DNA of 64,000 nucleotides from Clavibacter nebraskensis NCPPB 2581 (GTDB lineage Bacteria; Actinomycetota; Actinomycetes; Actinomycetales; Microbacteriaceae): NCBI RefSeq assembly GCF_000355695.1, contig NC_020891.1, positions 744,001 to 808,000 of the forward strand, read 5' to 3'. Shown piece by piece: positions 8,869 to 16,537 of this stretch (position 1 is its first letter; each line of letters starts with the position of its first letter). The notes under the pieces were generated by a model. It saw only the letters and a program-made list of their open reading frames with translations, ran no database searches and was not told where the DNA came from. The position numbers and the translations under genes were made by a program.

Positions 8869-9582
8869 ATGAGCCTCTCCGCACTGCGACCCGCACCCCC
8901 GCGCGAGAGCCTGCGCGAGCACGTGCACCAGGCCCTGTCGGCCGCGATCGTCTCCGGCGAGCTGGAGCCGGGCACGCTCATCACCGTCCCCACGCTCGCC
9001 GTGCGCTTCGACGTCTCGGCCACGCCCGTCCGCGAGGCCGTGCTCGAGCTCGAGAAGCGCGGCTTCGTGGAGACCGTCCGCAACAAGGGCTTCCGCGTCA
9101 CCGCCGTGAGCGACGAGGAGCTGGGGCACCTGGTGCAGGTGCGCCAGCTCCTCGAGGCGCCGGCCATGGAACGGCTCGCCGGGCGGCTGCCCGACGGCGC
9201 GCTCCCGGGCCTCGAGGCTCTCGCCGACCGCATCGAGCAGGGCGCGCGCGACGGGGACCTCCGCGCGTACCTCGAGGCCGACCAGGAGCTGCACCTCTCC
9301 CTCACGCGCATGCTCGGCAACCCCGTGCTCACGGCCGCCATCGCCGACCTCCGCTCGCGCACGCGCCTCGTCGGCCTCGCGTCGATGAAGGAGAGCAGCC
9401 TCCTCGACGCCTCGGCGGCCGAGCACCACGAGCTGCTGCGGGCGCTGGTCGCCGGCGACGGTCCCGGGGCGCACGCGCTGATGGTGCGCCACATCCGGCA
9501 CGCCACCGGGTGGTGGGCCGGGCGCGGCGAGGACGAGGCCACGGGCATGGCGGATCCCGAGCACGCGGAACCCGACGCCTGA
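8869..9582 (+). CDS. GntR family transcriptional regulator, FCD domain
   Basis: Regulator of 237 residues. The N-terminal winged helix (about residues 15-75) contains VPTLAVRFDVSATPVREAV, the standard GntR recognition-helix region. The remainder is an all-helical FCD ligand-binding domain with the acidic and histidine residues (for example ADQELHLSLTRM and EHHELLRAL, then VRHIRH) that usually hold a metal and a small organic acid. It has a strong GGAGGA site before its ATG. It sits between the uptake/peptidase genes and the hydroxyproline catabolic genes, and a perfect palindrome lies just downstream (9623-9640). A role as local repressor responding to a pathway intermediate is inferred. Confidence 0.9.
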   Translation: MSLSALRPAPPRESLREHVHQALSAAIVSGELEPGTLITVPTLAVRFDVSATPVREAVLELEKRGFVETVRNKGFRVTAVSDEELGHLVQVRQLLEAPAMERLAGRLPDGALPGLEALADRIEQGARDGDLRAYLEADQELHLSLTRMLGNPVLTAAIADLRSRTRLVGLASMKESSLLDASAAEHHELLRALVAGDGPGAHALMVRHIRHATGWWAGRGEDEATGMADPEHAEPDA

Positions 9583-9622
9583 TCCGCCCGTCGAGGGCCG
9601 GACTTCCACTCGCGAACGATGT

Positions 9623-9640
9623 GTGACATATTACTGTCAC
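9623..9640. promoter_or_regulatory. Probable GntR operator in the catabolic promoter
   Basis: GTGACA-TATTAC-TGTCAC is a perfect inverted repeat with 6-bp arms and a 6-bp centre, in the 114-bp gap between the regulator and the first dehydrogenase gene. The centre is AT-rich in an otherwise very GC-rich region and could form part of a -10 element. The size fits FCD-type GntR operators. That the adjacent regulator binds here is inferred. Confidence 0.55.
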
Positions 9641-9696
9641 CGCCGACCGCCACCCCGCCTCCCCGAGGCGCATCCACCCGTGAGAGCAGGGACACC

Positions 9697-10896
9697 ATGA
9701 CGCGTCACGTGGTCGTCGTCGGCGGGGGCATCGTCGGCGCGGCGTGCGCCCGCTCGCTCGCCCGGGCCGGGATCCGCGTCACGGTCGTCGAGCGCGCCGC
9801 CGTCGCGTCCGGCACGAGCGCGCAGGGCGAGGGCAACATCCTCGTCTCCGACAAGGGGCCGGGCGCCGAGCTCGAGCTCGCGCAGCTGGCCGCCCGCCGC
9901 TGGCCCGAGGTGGCCGCCGAGCTCGCGGACGAGCTGGGCGACGCGCTCCCCTCCATCGAGTACGAGCCCAAGGGCGGGCTCGTCGTCACGACCACCGACG
10001 AGGGTGCGGATCCGCTCCTCGCCTTCGCCGCCACCCAGCGCTCCGCGGGCGTCGCCGCGATCCCGGTCGACCGGCGCGGCGCGCTCGAGCTCGAGCCGTG
10101 GCTGAACCCGGCGATCACCGCGGCCGTGCACTACCCCGAGGACGCGCAGGTGCAGCCCGCCATCGCGACCGAGGCGCTCGCCGCGTCGGCCCGGCGCGCG
10201 GGCGCGGTCGTGCGCACGGGCGTCGAGGTGACCGGCCCGTTGCTCGACGCGGACGGCGCCCTCCGCGGCGTGCGGACGAGCGCGGGCGACATCGCCGCCG
10301 ACGACGTGCTCGTCGCGGCCGGCCCCTGGTCGGGCGAGGTGGCGCGCGCCCTCGGCGTCGAGCTGCCCGTGCTGCCGCGGCGCGGGGTCGTGCTCGTGAC
10401 CACGCGCATGCCGCACCGCATCCGGCACAAGGTCTACGACGGCGACTACGTGGGCGCGGTCGGATCCGGCGACGGCGCCCTGCAGACCTCGGGCGTCGTG
10501 GAGTCGACGCCGTCGGGGACCGTGCTCATCGGATCCAGCCGCGAGCGCGTGGGATTCGACGCGTCGCTGCGCGTGGCCGTGCTCGAGGAGCTCGCCGCGA
10601 AGGCCGTGCGGCTCTTCCCCTTCCTCGTGGAGGCGAACGCGATGCGCTCCTACGGCGGCTTCCGGCCGTACCTGCCCGACCACCTGCCCGTCGTCGGGCC
10701 GGATCCGCGGCTGCCCCGCCTCTGGCACGCGAGCGGGCACGAGGGCGCCGGGATCGGGCTGTCGATCGCGACGGCCGACCTGATCGTCGCGCAGATGACG
10801 GGCGAGGCGACCCCGCTCGACGTGCGGCCCTTCTCCGTCGCGCGCGCGTCGCTCGGGCTCGCGATGCCGACCGACGCCGCCGGGGTGCGCGCGTGA
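9697..10896 (+). CDS. FAD-dependent D-hydroxyproline dehydrogenase, catalytic subunit (LhpB-like)
   Basis: Flavoprotein of 399 residues of the D-amino acid oxidase/dehydrogenase (DAO) fold. The dinucleotide motif GGGIVGAACARSLARAG starts at about residue 9, and the C-terminal FAD segment ends with SGHEGAGIGLS near residue 348. ATG at 9697 is used because GAGAGCAGGG precedes it; the open frame reaches back to 9619 without a site. In known hydroxyproline degraders the D-hydroxyproline dehydrogenase is a complex of a DAO-type subunit, a small 2Fe-2S protein and a second flavoprotein, and exactly those two follow here with 4-base overlaps. Reaction: cis-4-hydroxy-D-proline to 1-pyrroline-4-hydroxy-2-carboxylate. 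Without the neighbours one could only call it a D-amino acid dehydrogenase. Confidence 0.85.
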   Translation: MTRHVVVVGGGIVGAACARSLARAGIRVTVVERAAVASGTSAQGEGNILVSDKGPGAELELAQLAARRWPEVAAELADELGDALPSIEYEPKGGLVVTTTDEGADPLLAFAATQRSAGVAAIPVDRRGALELEPWLNPAITAAVHYPEDAQVQPAIATEALAASARRAGAVVRTGVEVTGPLLDADGALRGVRTSAGDIAADDVLVAAGPWSGEVARALGVELPVLPRRGVVLVTTRMPHRIRHKVYDGDYVGAVGSGDGALQTSGVVESTPSGTVLIGSSRERVGFDASLRVAVLEELAAKAVRLFPFLVEANAMRSYGGFRPYLPDHLPVVGPDPRLPRLWHASGHEGAGIGLSIATADLIVAQMTGEATPLDVRPFSVARASLGLAMPTDAAGVRA

Positions 10897-11252
10897 CGCC
10901 GCGGCGCGTGGATCCGGCGCGCGACCCCATCCGCCCGGAGCCGGCCGCGGCCGTGCGCTTCACCGTGGACGGGGATCCCGTCGAGGGCGTCCGCGGCCAG
11001 ACCATCGCGGGCGCGCTGCTCGCCTCCGGCACGCTCGCCTGGCGCACGACCGCGAGCGCGGGACGGCCGCGCGGCGTCTTCTGCGGGATCGGCGTGTGCT
11101 TCGACTGCACCGTCACGGTGAACGGGCTGCCGGACGTGCGCGCCTGCCAGCGCCGCGCGGTGGAGGGCGACGTGGTCGAGACCGGGCCGGGTGCGACCGT
11201 GCCCGACGGCGGATCCGCGGGATCCGACGAGCGCGCGGGGGAGGCCTCGTGA
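10893..11252 (+). CDS. (2Fe-2S)-binding subunit of D-hydroxyproline dehydrogenase (LhpF-like)
   Basis: Small ferredoxin-like protein of 119 residues. Four cysteines are placed for a plant-type 2Fe-2S cluster: C64, C69, C72 (in FCGIGVCFDC) and C85 (in VRAC). Residues 20-60 match the N-terminal ubiquitin-like fold seen in the SoxA/LhpF type subunit. The GTG start overlaps the stop of the catalytic flavoprotein and its own stop overlaps the next GTG, so the three subunits are coupled. The role is to pass electrons between the two flavins. The last 30 residues are acidic and Gly/Ser-rich with no recognisable domain. Confidence 0.88.
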   Translation: MTPRRVDPARDPIRPEPAAAVRFTVDGDPVEGVRGQTIAGALLASGTLAWRTTASAGRPRGVFCGIGVCFDCTVTVNGLPDVRACQRRAVEGDVVETGPGATVPDGGSAGSDERAGEAS

Positions 11253-12883
11253 GCGCCGCGGGCGACCGGCGGCACGTGGTCGTCATCGGCGCGGGCCCGG
11301 CCGGGCTCGCCGCCGCGGCGGCCGCGCGCGGTCGCGGGGCCCGGGTCACGCTGCTCGACGCCTCCGACGAGCTGGGAGGCCAGTACTGGCGGCACCTGCC
11401 GGGGTCGCGGCCGGCGGCGCGCGAGCGGATCCTGCACCACGGCTGGGACGCGTTCACCGCGCTCCGCGAGCGGCTGGTCGCCGACGACGGCTGCGCGATC
11501 GTGACGGGCGCGCAGGTGTGGGCCATCGAGCGGCCGACGCCGGACGCCGACGCGGTCGACGCGCCCGATGCGGCGGACGCGCCCGCGCCCGGGCAGCCCG
11601 CGGCGGTCGTCCACGTCCTCGTCGGCCAGGTCGACGGATCCCGCCGCGAGCCGCTGACCCTCCGCCCCGACGCGCTCGTGCTCGCGACCGGCGCGCACGA
11701 CCGCACGCTGCCCTTCCCCGGCTGGGACCTGCCGGGCGTCTTCACCGCGGGCGCCGCGCAGGCCCTCGCGAAGGGCGAGCGCGTGGCGATCGGCGACCGC
11801 GTGGTCGTCGCGGGCGCCGGCCCGTTCCTCCTGCCCGTCGCCGTGTCGCTCGTTCAGGCGGGCGCGCGCGTGGTCGGGATCCACGAGGCCGCGCGAGTGC
11901 CAGGGCTCGCCCGCGGCTGGCTGCGGCGTCCGGCGGGCCTCGCCCGCGTGCCGCACAAGGCCGCCGAGCTCGCGGGCTACGTGTCCGTGCTGGCGCGCGA
12001 GCGGATCGGGTACGCCACCGGCAGCGCGGTCGTCGCCGCGCACGGGACCGACCGCGTCGAGGCCGTGACCGTGCAGCGCCTCGACGCGTCGTGGGCGCCC
12101 ATCCCGGGCACCGAGCGGCGGATCGCGGTGGACGCCGTGTGCGTCGGCCACGGGTTCACGCCGCGGCTCGAGCTGCCGATCGCGGCGGGCTGCCGCATCG
12201 GGTCCGACCGGTTCGTCGAGGTCGACGCGTCGCAGGGCGCCGGGCCCGCCGGGGTCTACGCGGCGGGCGAGATCACGGGCATCGGGGGAGTGGACCAGGC
12301 GCTCGCGGAGGGCGAGGTGGCCGGGCACTGCGCCGCGGGCGGATCCCCGACCGACGCCGCCGTCGCCCCCGCCGTCCGCCGCAGGGCCGTCGCGCACGAC
12401 GTGGCCGGGCGGATCGAGGCCGCGCACGGGATCCGCCGCGGCTGGACCGGCTGGCTCCGCGACGACACGCTCGCCTGCCGCTGCGAGGAGGTGCCCGTCG
12501 GCCGGCTGCGCGCCACCGCGCGCGCGGCCTCCTCCACCGACCTCCGCTCCATGAAGCTCGCGACGCGCGCCGGCCTCGGCATCTGCCAGGGCCGCGTCTG
12601 CGGGCGCACCATCGAGCAGCTGCTCGCGGCGGAGGCGCCGGCGTGCGGGGGATCAGCGGACGCGCCCGCCGCGCGCGCCGCGCCCGGCCCCGGATCCGAC
12701 CGCCGCCCCATCGCCTCGCCCGTGCGCCTCGGCGAGCTCGCCGCCTACGACCGCCGCGACGCCGGACCCCCGTCCCTCGCCGCGGCCGCGCCCGGCGTCG
12801 ACGACCCCTCGCCCGCCGGCACCGCCGCCTCCCCGACCACCCCCGCACCCCCCAGCACCACCGACCGGAAGGACACGCCATGA
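11249..12883 (+). CDS. FAD/NAD(P)-binding subunit of D-hydroxyproline dehydrogenase (LhpE-like)
   Basis: Flavoprotein of 544 residues. An FAD-binding motif (VVIGAGPAGLAAAAAARG) starts near residue 11 and a second nucleotide-binding motif (VVAGAGPFLLPVAV) near residue 186. A C-terminal iron-sulfur domain carries C410-x-C412 and C446-x4-C451, the BFD-like arrangement found in LhpE/HcnB-type subunits. The last 70 residues are a low-complexity Ala/Pro/Asp/Thr tail not expected in the family. A roughly 20-residue Asp/Ala/Pro insert also lies near residues 95-115. GTG at 11249 overlaps the preceding stop. It should complete the heterotrimeric dehydrogenase. Confidence 0.85.
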   Translation: MSAAGDRRHVVVIGAGPAGLAAAAAARGRGARVTLLDASDELGGQYWRHLPGSRPAARERILHHGWDAFTALRERLVADDGCAIVTGAQVWAIERPTPDADAVDAPDAADAPAPGQPAAVVHVLVGQVDGSRREPLTLRPDALVLATGAHDRTLPFPGWDLPGVFTAGAAQALAKGERVAIGDRVVVAGAGPFLLPVAVSLVQAGARVVGIHEAARVPGLARGWLRRPAGLARVPHKAAELAGYVSVLARERIGYATGSAVVAAHGTDRVEAVTVQRLDASWAPIPGTERRIAVDAVCVGHGFTPRLELPIAAGCRIGSDRFVEVDASQGAGPAGVYAAGEITGIGGVDQALAEGEVAGHCAAGGSPTDAAVAPAVRRRAVAHDVAGRIEAAHGIRRGWTGWLRDDTLACRCEEVPVGRLRATARAASSTDLRSMKLATRAGLGICQGRVCGRTIEQLLAAEAPACGGSADAPAARAAPGPGSDRRPIASPVRLGELAAYDRRDAGPPSLAAAAPGVDDPSPAGTAASPTTPAPPSTTDRKDTP

Positions 12884-13797
12884 CCGCACCCGCCCTGGAC
12901 CTCGGAGGCGTCGTCGTCGCCACCACGCTGCCGTTCCGCGAGGACGCGTCCGCGCCCGCCGGCCTCGCCGTCGACTACGACGCGTACGCCGCGCACTGCG
13001 ACTGGCTCATGGCGAACGGCTGCCGCGGCGTGGGCCCGAACGGATCCCTCGGCGAGTACTCGTCGCTCACCGACGAGGAGCGGCGGAAGGTCGTGCAGGT
13101 CGCGGTCGAGACCGTGGGCGACCGCGGGATCGTCGTGGCCGGCGTGCACGGCGTCGGCTGGCACCAGGCGAGGAAGTGGGCCGAGATCGCGGCCGAGGAC
13201 GGCGCCGACGGCGTGCTCCTCCTGCCGCCCACCCTCTACCGGGCGAGCGACGACGAGGTCGTCGAGCACTACGCGCGCGTCGACGAGGTGGGCCTGCCGA
13301 TCATGGCCTACAACAACCCGTTCGACACCAAGGTCGACCTGACGCCCCAGCTCCTCCAGCGCCTCGACGCGCTCGAGAACGTCGTGGCGATCAAGGAGTT
13401 CTCGGGCGACATCCGACGCGTGACGGAGATCCAGGACCTCACGGGCCTCGACGTCATCGCGGGCGCCGACGACCTGCTGCTCGAGTCGCTCATCATGGGC
13501 GCCGTCGGCTGGTTCGCGGGCTACCCGAACGCGTTCCCGCGCGAGGCCGTCGAGCTGTACGGGCTCGCGACGGCCGGCCGCATCGACGAGGCGAAGGAGC
13601 TGTACCAGCACCTCGTGCCCGTGTTCCGCTGGGACTCGCGCACCGAGTTCGTGCAGGCCATCAAGCTGTCGATCGACGTGGCCGGCGAGAGCACGGGCGG
13701 CCCCACGCGCCCGCCGCGCGCGCCGCTGCCCGCCGCCGTCGCCGAGCAGGTCACGCGCGACACGCGCCGCGCGCTCGACCACCTCGCCGGGCGATGA
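12880..13797 (+). CDS. Dihydrodipicolinate synthase family; probable 1-pyrroline-4-hydroxy-2-carboxylate deaminase (LhpC-like)
   Basis: TIM-barrel enzyme of 305 residues. The Schiff-base lysine is K172 in VAIKEFSGD and the partner tyrosine is Y144 in MAYNNPF. The substrate loop near residues 52-60 reads GPNGSLGEY instead of the GTTGE of true DapA enzymes, which argues against lysine biosynthesis. By position it should deaminate pyrroline hydroxycarboxylate to 2,5-dioxopentanoate (2-oxoglutarate semialdehyde). It starts four bases inside the previous gene (ATGA overlap) and is followed after 7 bases by the epimerase. A long Pro-rich stretch near residues 265-280 is unusual but does not disturb the barrel. 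Confidence 0.85.
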   Translation: MTAPALDLGGVVVATTLPFREDASAPAGLAVDYDAYAAHCDWLMANGCRGVGPNGSLGEYSSLTDEERRKVVQVAVETVGDRGIVVAGVHGVGWHQARKWAEIAAEDGADGVLLLPPTLYRASDDEVVEHYARVDEVGLPIMAYNNPFDTKVDLTPQLLQRLDALENVVAIKEFSGDIRRVTEIQDLTGLDVIAGADDLLLESLIMGAVGWFAGYPNAFPREAVELYGLATAGRIDEAKELYQHLVPVFRWDSRTEFVQAIKLSIDVAGESTGGPTRPPRAPLPAAVAEQVTRDTRRALDHLAGR

Positions 13798-13804
13798 TCG
13801 ACGG

Positions 13805-14806
13805 ATGAGGTCCTCCCGCGTCTTCCACGCCGTCGACTCGCACACCGAGGGCATGCCGACCCGCGTCGTCACGAGCGGCTTCGGCGTGATCCCCGGCGCG
13901 ACCATGAACGAGCGCCGCCTGCACCTCATCGAGAACCTGGATCACCTGCGGCTCCTCCTCATGACCGAGCCGCGGGGGCACGCGGCGATGAGCGGCGCGA
14001 TCCTGCAGCCGCCCACGCGCGACGACTGCGACTGGGGCGTCCTCTACATCGAGGTCTCCGGCTGCCTGCCCATGTGCGGGCACGGCACCATCGGCGTCGC
14101 GACCGTGCTGGTGGAGACCGGGCTCGTCGAGGTGCAGGAGCCGGTCACCACGATCCGGCTCGACACCCCGGCCGGGCTCGTGATCGCGCGGGTCGACGTG
14201 GCGGACGGCCGGGCCGCCTCGGTCACGATCGAGAACGTGCCGTCCTACGTGGAGCGGCTCGACGCGGTCGTCGACGTGCCGGGCCACGGCACCGTCCCGT
14301 ACAGCCTCGCGTTCGGCGGCAACTTCTACGCGGTCGTCGAGCTCGACGCGCTGGGGCTGCCGTTCGACCGGGAGCGGCAGCAGGAGATCCTCCAGGCCGG
14401 GCTCGCGATCATGGGCGCGATCAACGAGCAGGACGCGCCGTCGCACCCGGAGATCTCCGGGGTCGACCACTGCCACCACGTGGAGTTCCTCGCGCCCGGA
14501 TCTGACGCGCGGCTCTCGCGGCACGCCATGGCGATCCACCCCGGCTGGTTCGACCGCTCGCCGTGCGGTACCGGCACGTCCGCGCGCATGGCCGAGCTGT
14601 GGGCGCGCGGCGAGCTGGCGGTGGGCGACGAGTTCGTCAACGAGTCGTTCATCGGCAGCCGCTTCACCGGCCGGATCCTGCGGGAGACGACCGTCGCCGG
14701 CCGGCCCGCCATCGTCCCCGCCATCACCGGGCGCGCGTGGATCACCGGGATGGGGCAGTACCTGCTGGATCCCACCGACCCGTTCCCGAGCGGCTTCCGG
14801 TTCTGA
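13805..14806 (+). CDS. 4-hydroxyproline 2-epimerase (proline racemase family)
   Basis: Enzyme of 333 residues. Both catalytic cysteines of the racemase/epimerase type are present: C91 in MCGHGTIG and C254 in DRSPCGTGTSA. A protein with Thr or Ser in the first place would be a trans-3-hydroxyproline dehydratase, so the intact pair supports epimerisation of trans-4-hydroxy-L-proline to cis-4-hydroxy-D-proline, the first step of the pathway encoded around it. No metal or cofactor is needed. It lies 7 bases after the deaminase gene and 26 bases before the dehydrogenase gene. Proline racemase activity is the main alternative, but the gene context strongly favours hydroxyproline. Confidence 0.9.
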   Translation: MRSSRVFHAVDSHTEGMPTRVVTSGFGVIPGATMNERRLHLIENLDHLRLLLMTEPRGHAAMSGAILQPPTRDDCDWGVLYIEVSGCLPMCGHGTIGVATVLVETGLVEVQEPVTTIRLDTPAGLVIARVDVADGRAASVTIENVPSYVERLDAVVDVPGHGTVPYSLAFGGNFYAVVELDALGLPFDRERQQEILQAGLAIMGAINEQDAPSHPEISGVDHCHHVEFLAPGSDARLSRHAMAIHPGWFDRSPCGTGTSARMAELWARGELAVGDEFVNESFIGSRFTGRILRETTVAGRPAIVPAITGRAWITGMGQYLLDPTDPFPSGFRF

Positions 14807-14832
14807 ACCGTGAGCCCCCACCGAGGAGAGAC

Positions 14833-16344
14833 ATGACCCCGCACGAGACCGACCCGACCCCCGACCAGGCCGTGGACCCCGCCGTCGCCCGGACCGTCGA
14901 CGCGGTCGCGGCGCGCGCCGCCGATGCCGCCGCACCCCTCGCGGCCCTCGCCCCGGCGGGCCGCGCCCGCGCGCTCGACGCCGTCGCCGACGCGCTCGAG
15001 GCGATCCGCCCCGAGCTGTTGCCCGTCGCCGAGCGGGAGACCGCGCTCGCGCCCGGCCGCCTCGCCGGCGAGCTGACGCGCACGACCGCGCAGCTGCGGA
15101 TCCTCGCGGCAGCCACCCGCGACGGCCGCTACCTCGACGCCCGCATCGACCACGCGGACCCCGACGCGGCGCCCGCCCCGCGCCCCGACATCCGCCGGTA
15201 CCTCGTGCCCGTCGGCCCGGTCCTCAACTTCGCGGCGTCGAACTTCCCGTTCGCGTTCTCGGTCGCGGGCGGCGACACCGCGTCGGCGCTCGCGGTCGGC
15301 TGCCCGGTGGTCGTGAAGGCGCACCCGGGGCACCCCGAGCTGTCGCGCCTCGTCGCCGCGGCCGCGTCCGCCGCGCTCGTCGACGCGGGCCTGCCCGAGG
15401 GCACGCTCCAGCTGATCGAGGGCGAGGAGGCGGGGCTCGCCATGCTGCGCGACCCGCGGATCCGCGCCGCCACCTTCACGGGGTCGCTCCGCGCCGGCCG
15501 CTTCCTCGCCGACGTCGCCGCCGCCCGCCCCGACCCGATCCCGTTCTTCGGCGAGCTCGGCAGCGTCAATCCCGTCGTCATCACCGAACGCGCCGCCGCC
15601 GAGCGCGGGGAGGACATCGCGTCGGCCCTCGTGGCGAGCGCCGCCGGATCCGCCGGGCAGCTCTGCACCGCGCCCGGCATCGTGCTCATCCCCGCGGGCC
15701 ACGGCCTCGACGCCGTCCTCGCGGAGGAGGCCGGAGCCGTCGCGCCGCACGGCATGCTCAACGCGCGCATCGCAGAGGGCTACGCGGGCGGCCGTGCCGC
15801 GGCCATCGCGGTCGACGGCGTCCGGCTCGTCGCGGAGGGCCGCGCGCCCGCGGGCGACGACGGATCCGTGACCCCCACCATCGCGGCCGTCGCGCTCGCC
15901 GACTTCGAGGCCGCGGAGGACGTGCTGCGTCACGAGGTGTTCGGCCCGTTCGCGCTCCTCGTCGAGTACCCCGCGGGCACCGATCTCGCGGCCCTCGCGG
16001 CGCGCACCTTCACGGGCGAGCTGACCGCGAGCGTCCACCTCGGCACCGACGAGGTCGACGGGGCCGCGGCCGAGCTGATCCGCGTGCTCGCCGCCCGCGC
16101 CGGTCGCGTGCTCGTCGACGCCTGGCCCACGGGCGTCTCCGTCACCGACGCGCAGCAGCACGGCGGCCCCTGGCCCGCCACCACGCTCGACCGCGGCACG
16201 AGCGTCGGCACCGCGTCGCTCGACCGGCTGCTCCGCGGCGTCGCGTTCCAGGGCGTGCCCGACGCGCTGCTTCCCGAGCCGCTGCGCACCGCGAACCCGT
16301 GGGGCGTGCCGCAGCGGGTGAGCGCGCGCGGCGCCCGCGCCTGA
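14833..16344 (+). CDS. 2-oxoglutarate semialdehyde (2,5-dioxovalerate) dehydrogenase
   Basis: NADP-type aldehyde dehydrogenase of 503 residues. The general base is E241 (FFGELGSVNP) and the nucleophile is C278 (GSAGQLCTAPG); the nucleotide-binding region around FNFPFAF-like ASNFPFAFSVAGG is at about 135-147. GELGSVNP and GQLCTAPG are the forms found in 2-oxoglutarate semialdehyde dehydrogenases rather than general aldehyde dehydrogenases. ATG at 14833 follows GAGGAGAG. It is the last step of the pathway, delivering 2-oxoglutarate to central metabolism, and the last gene of the run before a non-coding gap. Confidence 0.88.
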   Translation: MTPHETDPTPDQAVDPAVARTVDAVAARAADAAAPLAALAPAGRARALDAVADALEAIRPELLPVAERETALAPGRLAGELTRTTAQLRILAAATRDGRYLDARIDHADPDAAPAPRPDIRRYLVPVGPVLNFAASNFPFAFSVAGGDTASALAVGCPVVVKAHPGHPELSRLVAAAASAALVDAGLPEGTLQLIEGEEAGLAMLRDPRIRAATFTGSLRAGRFLADVAAARPDPIPFFGELGSVNPVVITERAAAERGEDIASALVASAAGSAGQLCTAPGIVLIPAGHGLDAVLAEEAGAVAPHGMLNARIAEGYAGGRAAAIAVDGVRLVAEGRAPAGDDGSVTPTIAAVALADFEAAEDVLRHEVFGPFALLVEYPAGTDLAALAARTFTGELTASVHLGTDEVDGAAAELIRVLAARAGRVLVDAWPTGVSVTDAQQHGGPWPATTLDRGTSVGTASLDRLLRGVAFQGVPDALLPEPLRTANPWGVPQRVSARGARA

Positions 16345-16537
16345 CGCGCGGCCCCGCTGGCGGGTCGCCCGGGCGGCACGCCGCCGGCCCCGCCGCTGAG
16401 GGTTCCCACAACCCGCGGCGGCTCACCGCGGGAGCACGTTGGAGGCCCGCGACGTGATTTTCGGCAGATGGAGGTTCCGTGAATAGCGTGGCCGATGCCG
16501 GCAGGGACGCCGGTGCAGGCGACGGCACGGAGGATCC

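Noticed and set aside
12880-13797. dapA (lysine biosynthesis)
   Set aside because: The substrate loop differs from DapA and the gene is embedded in hydroxyproline catabolic genes.
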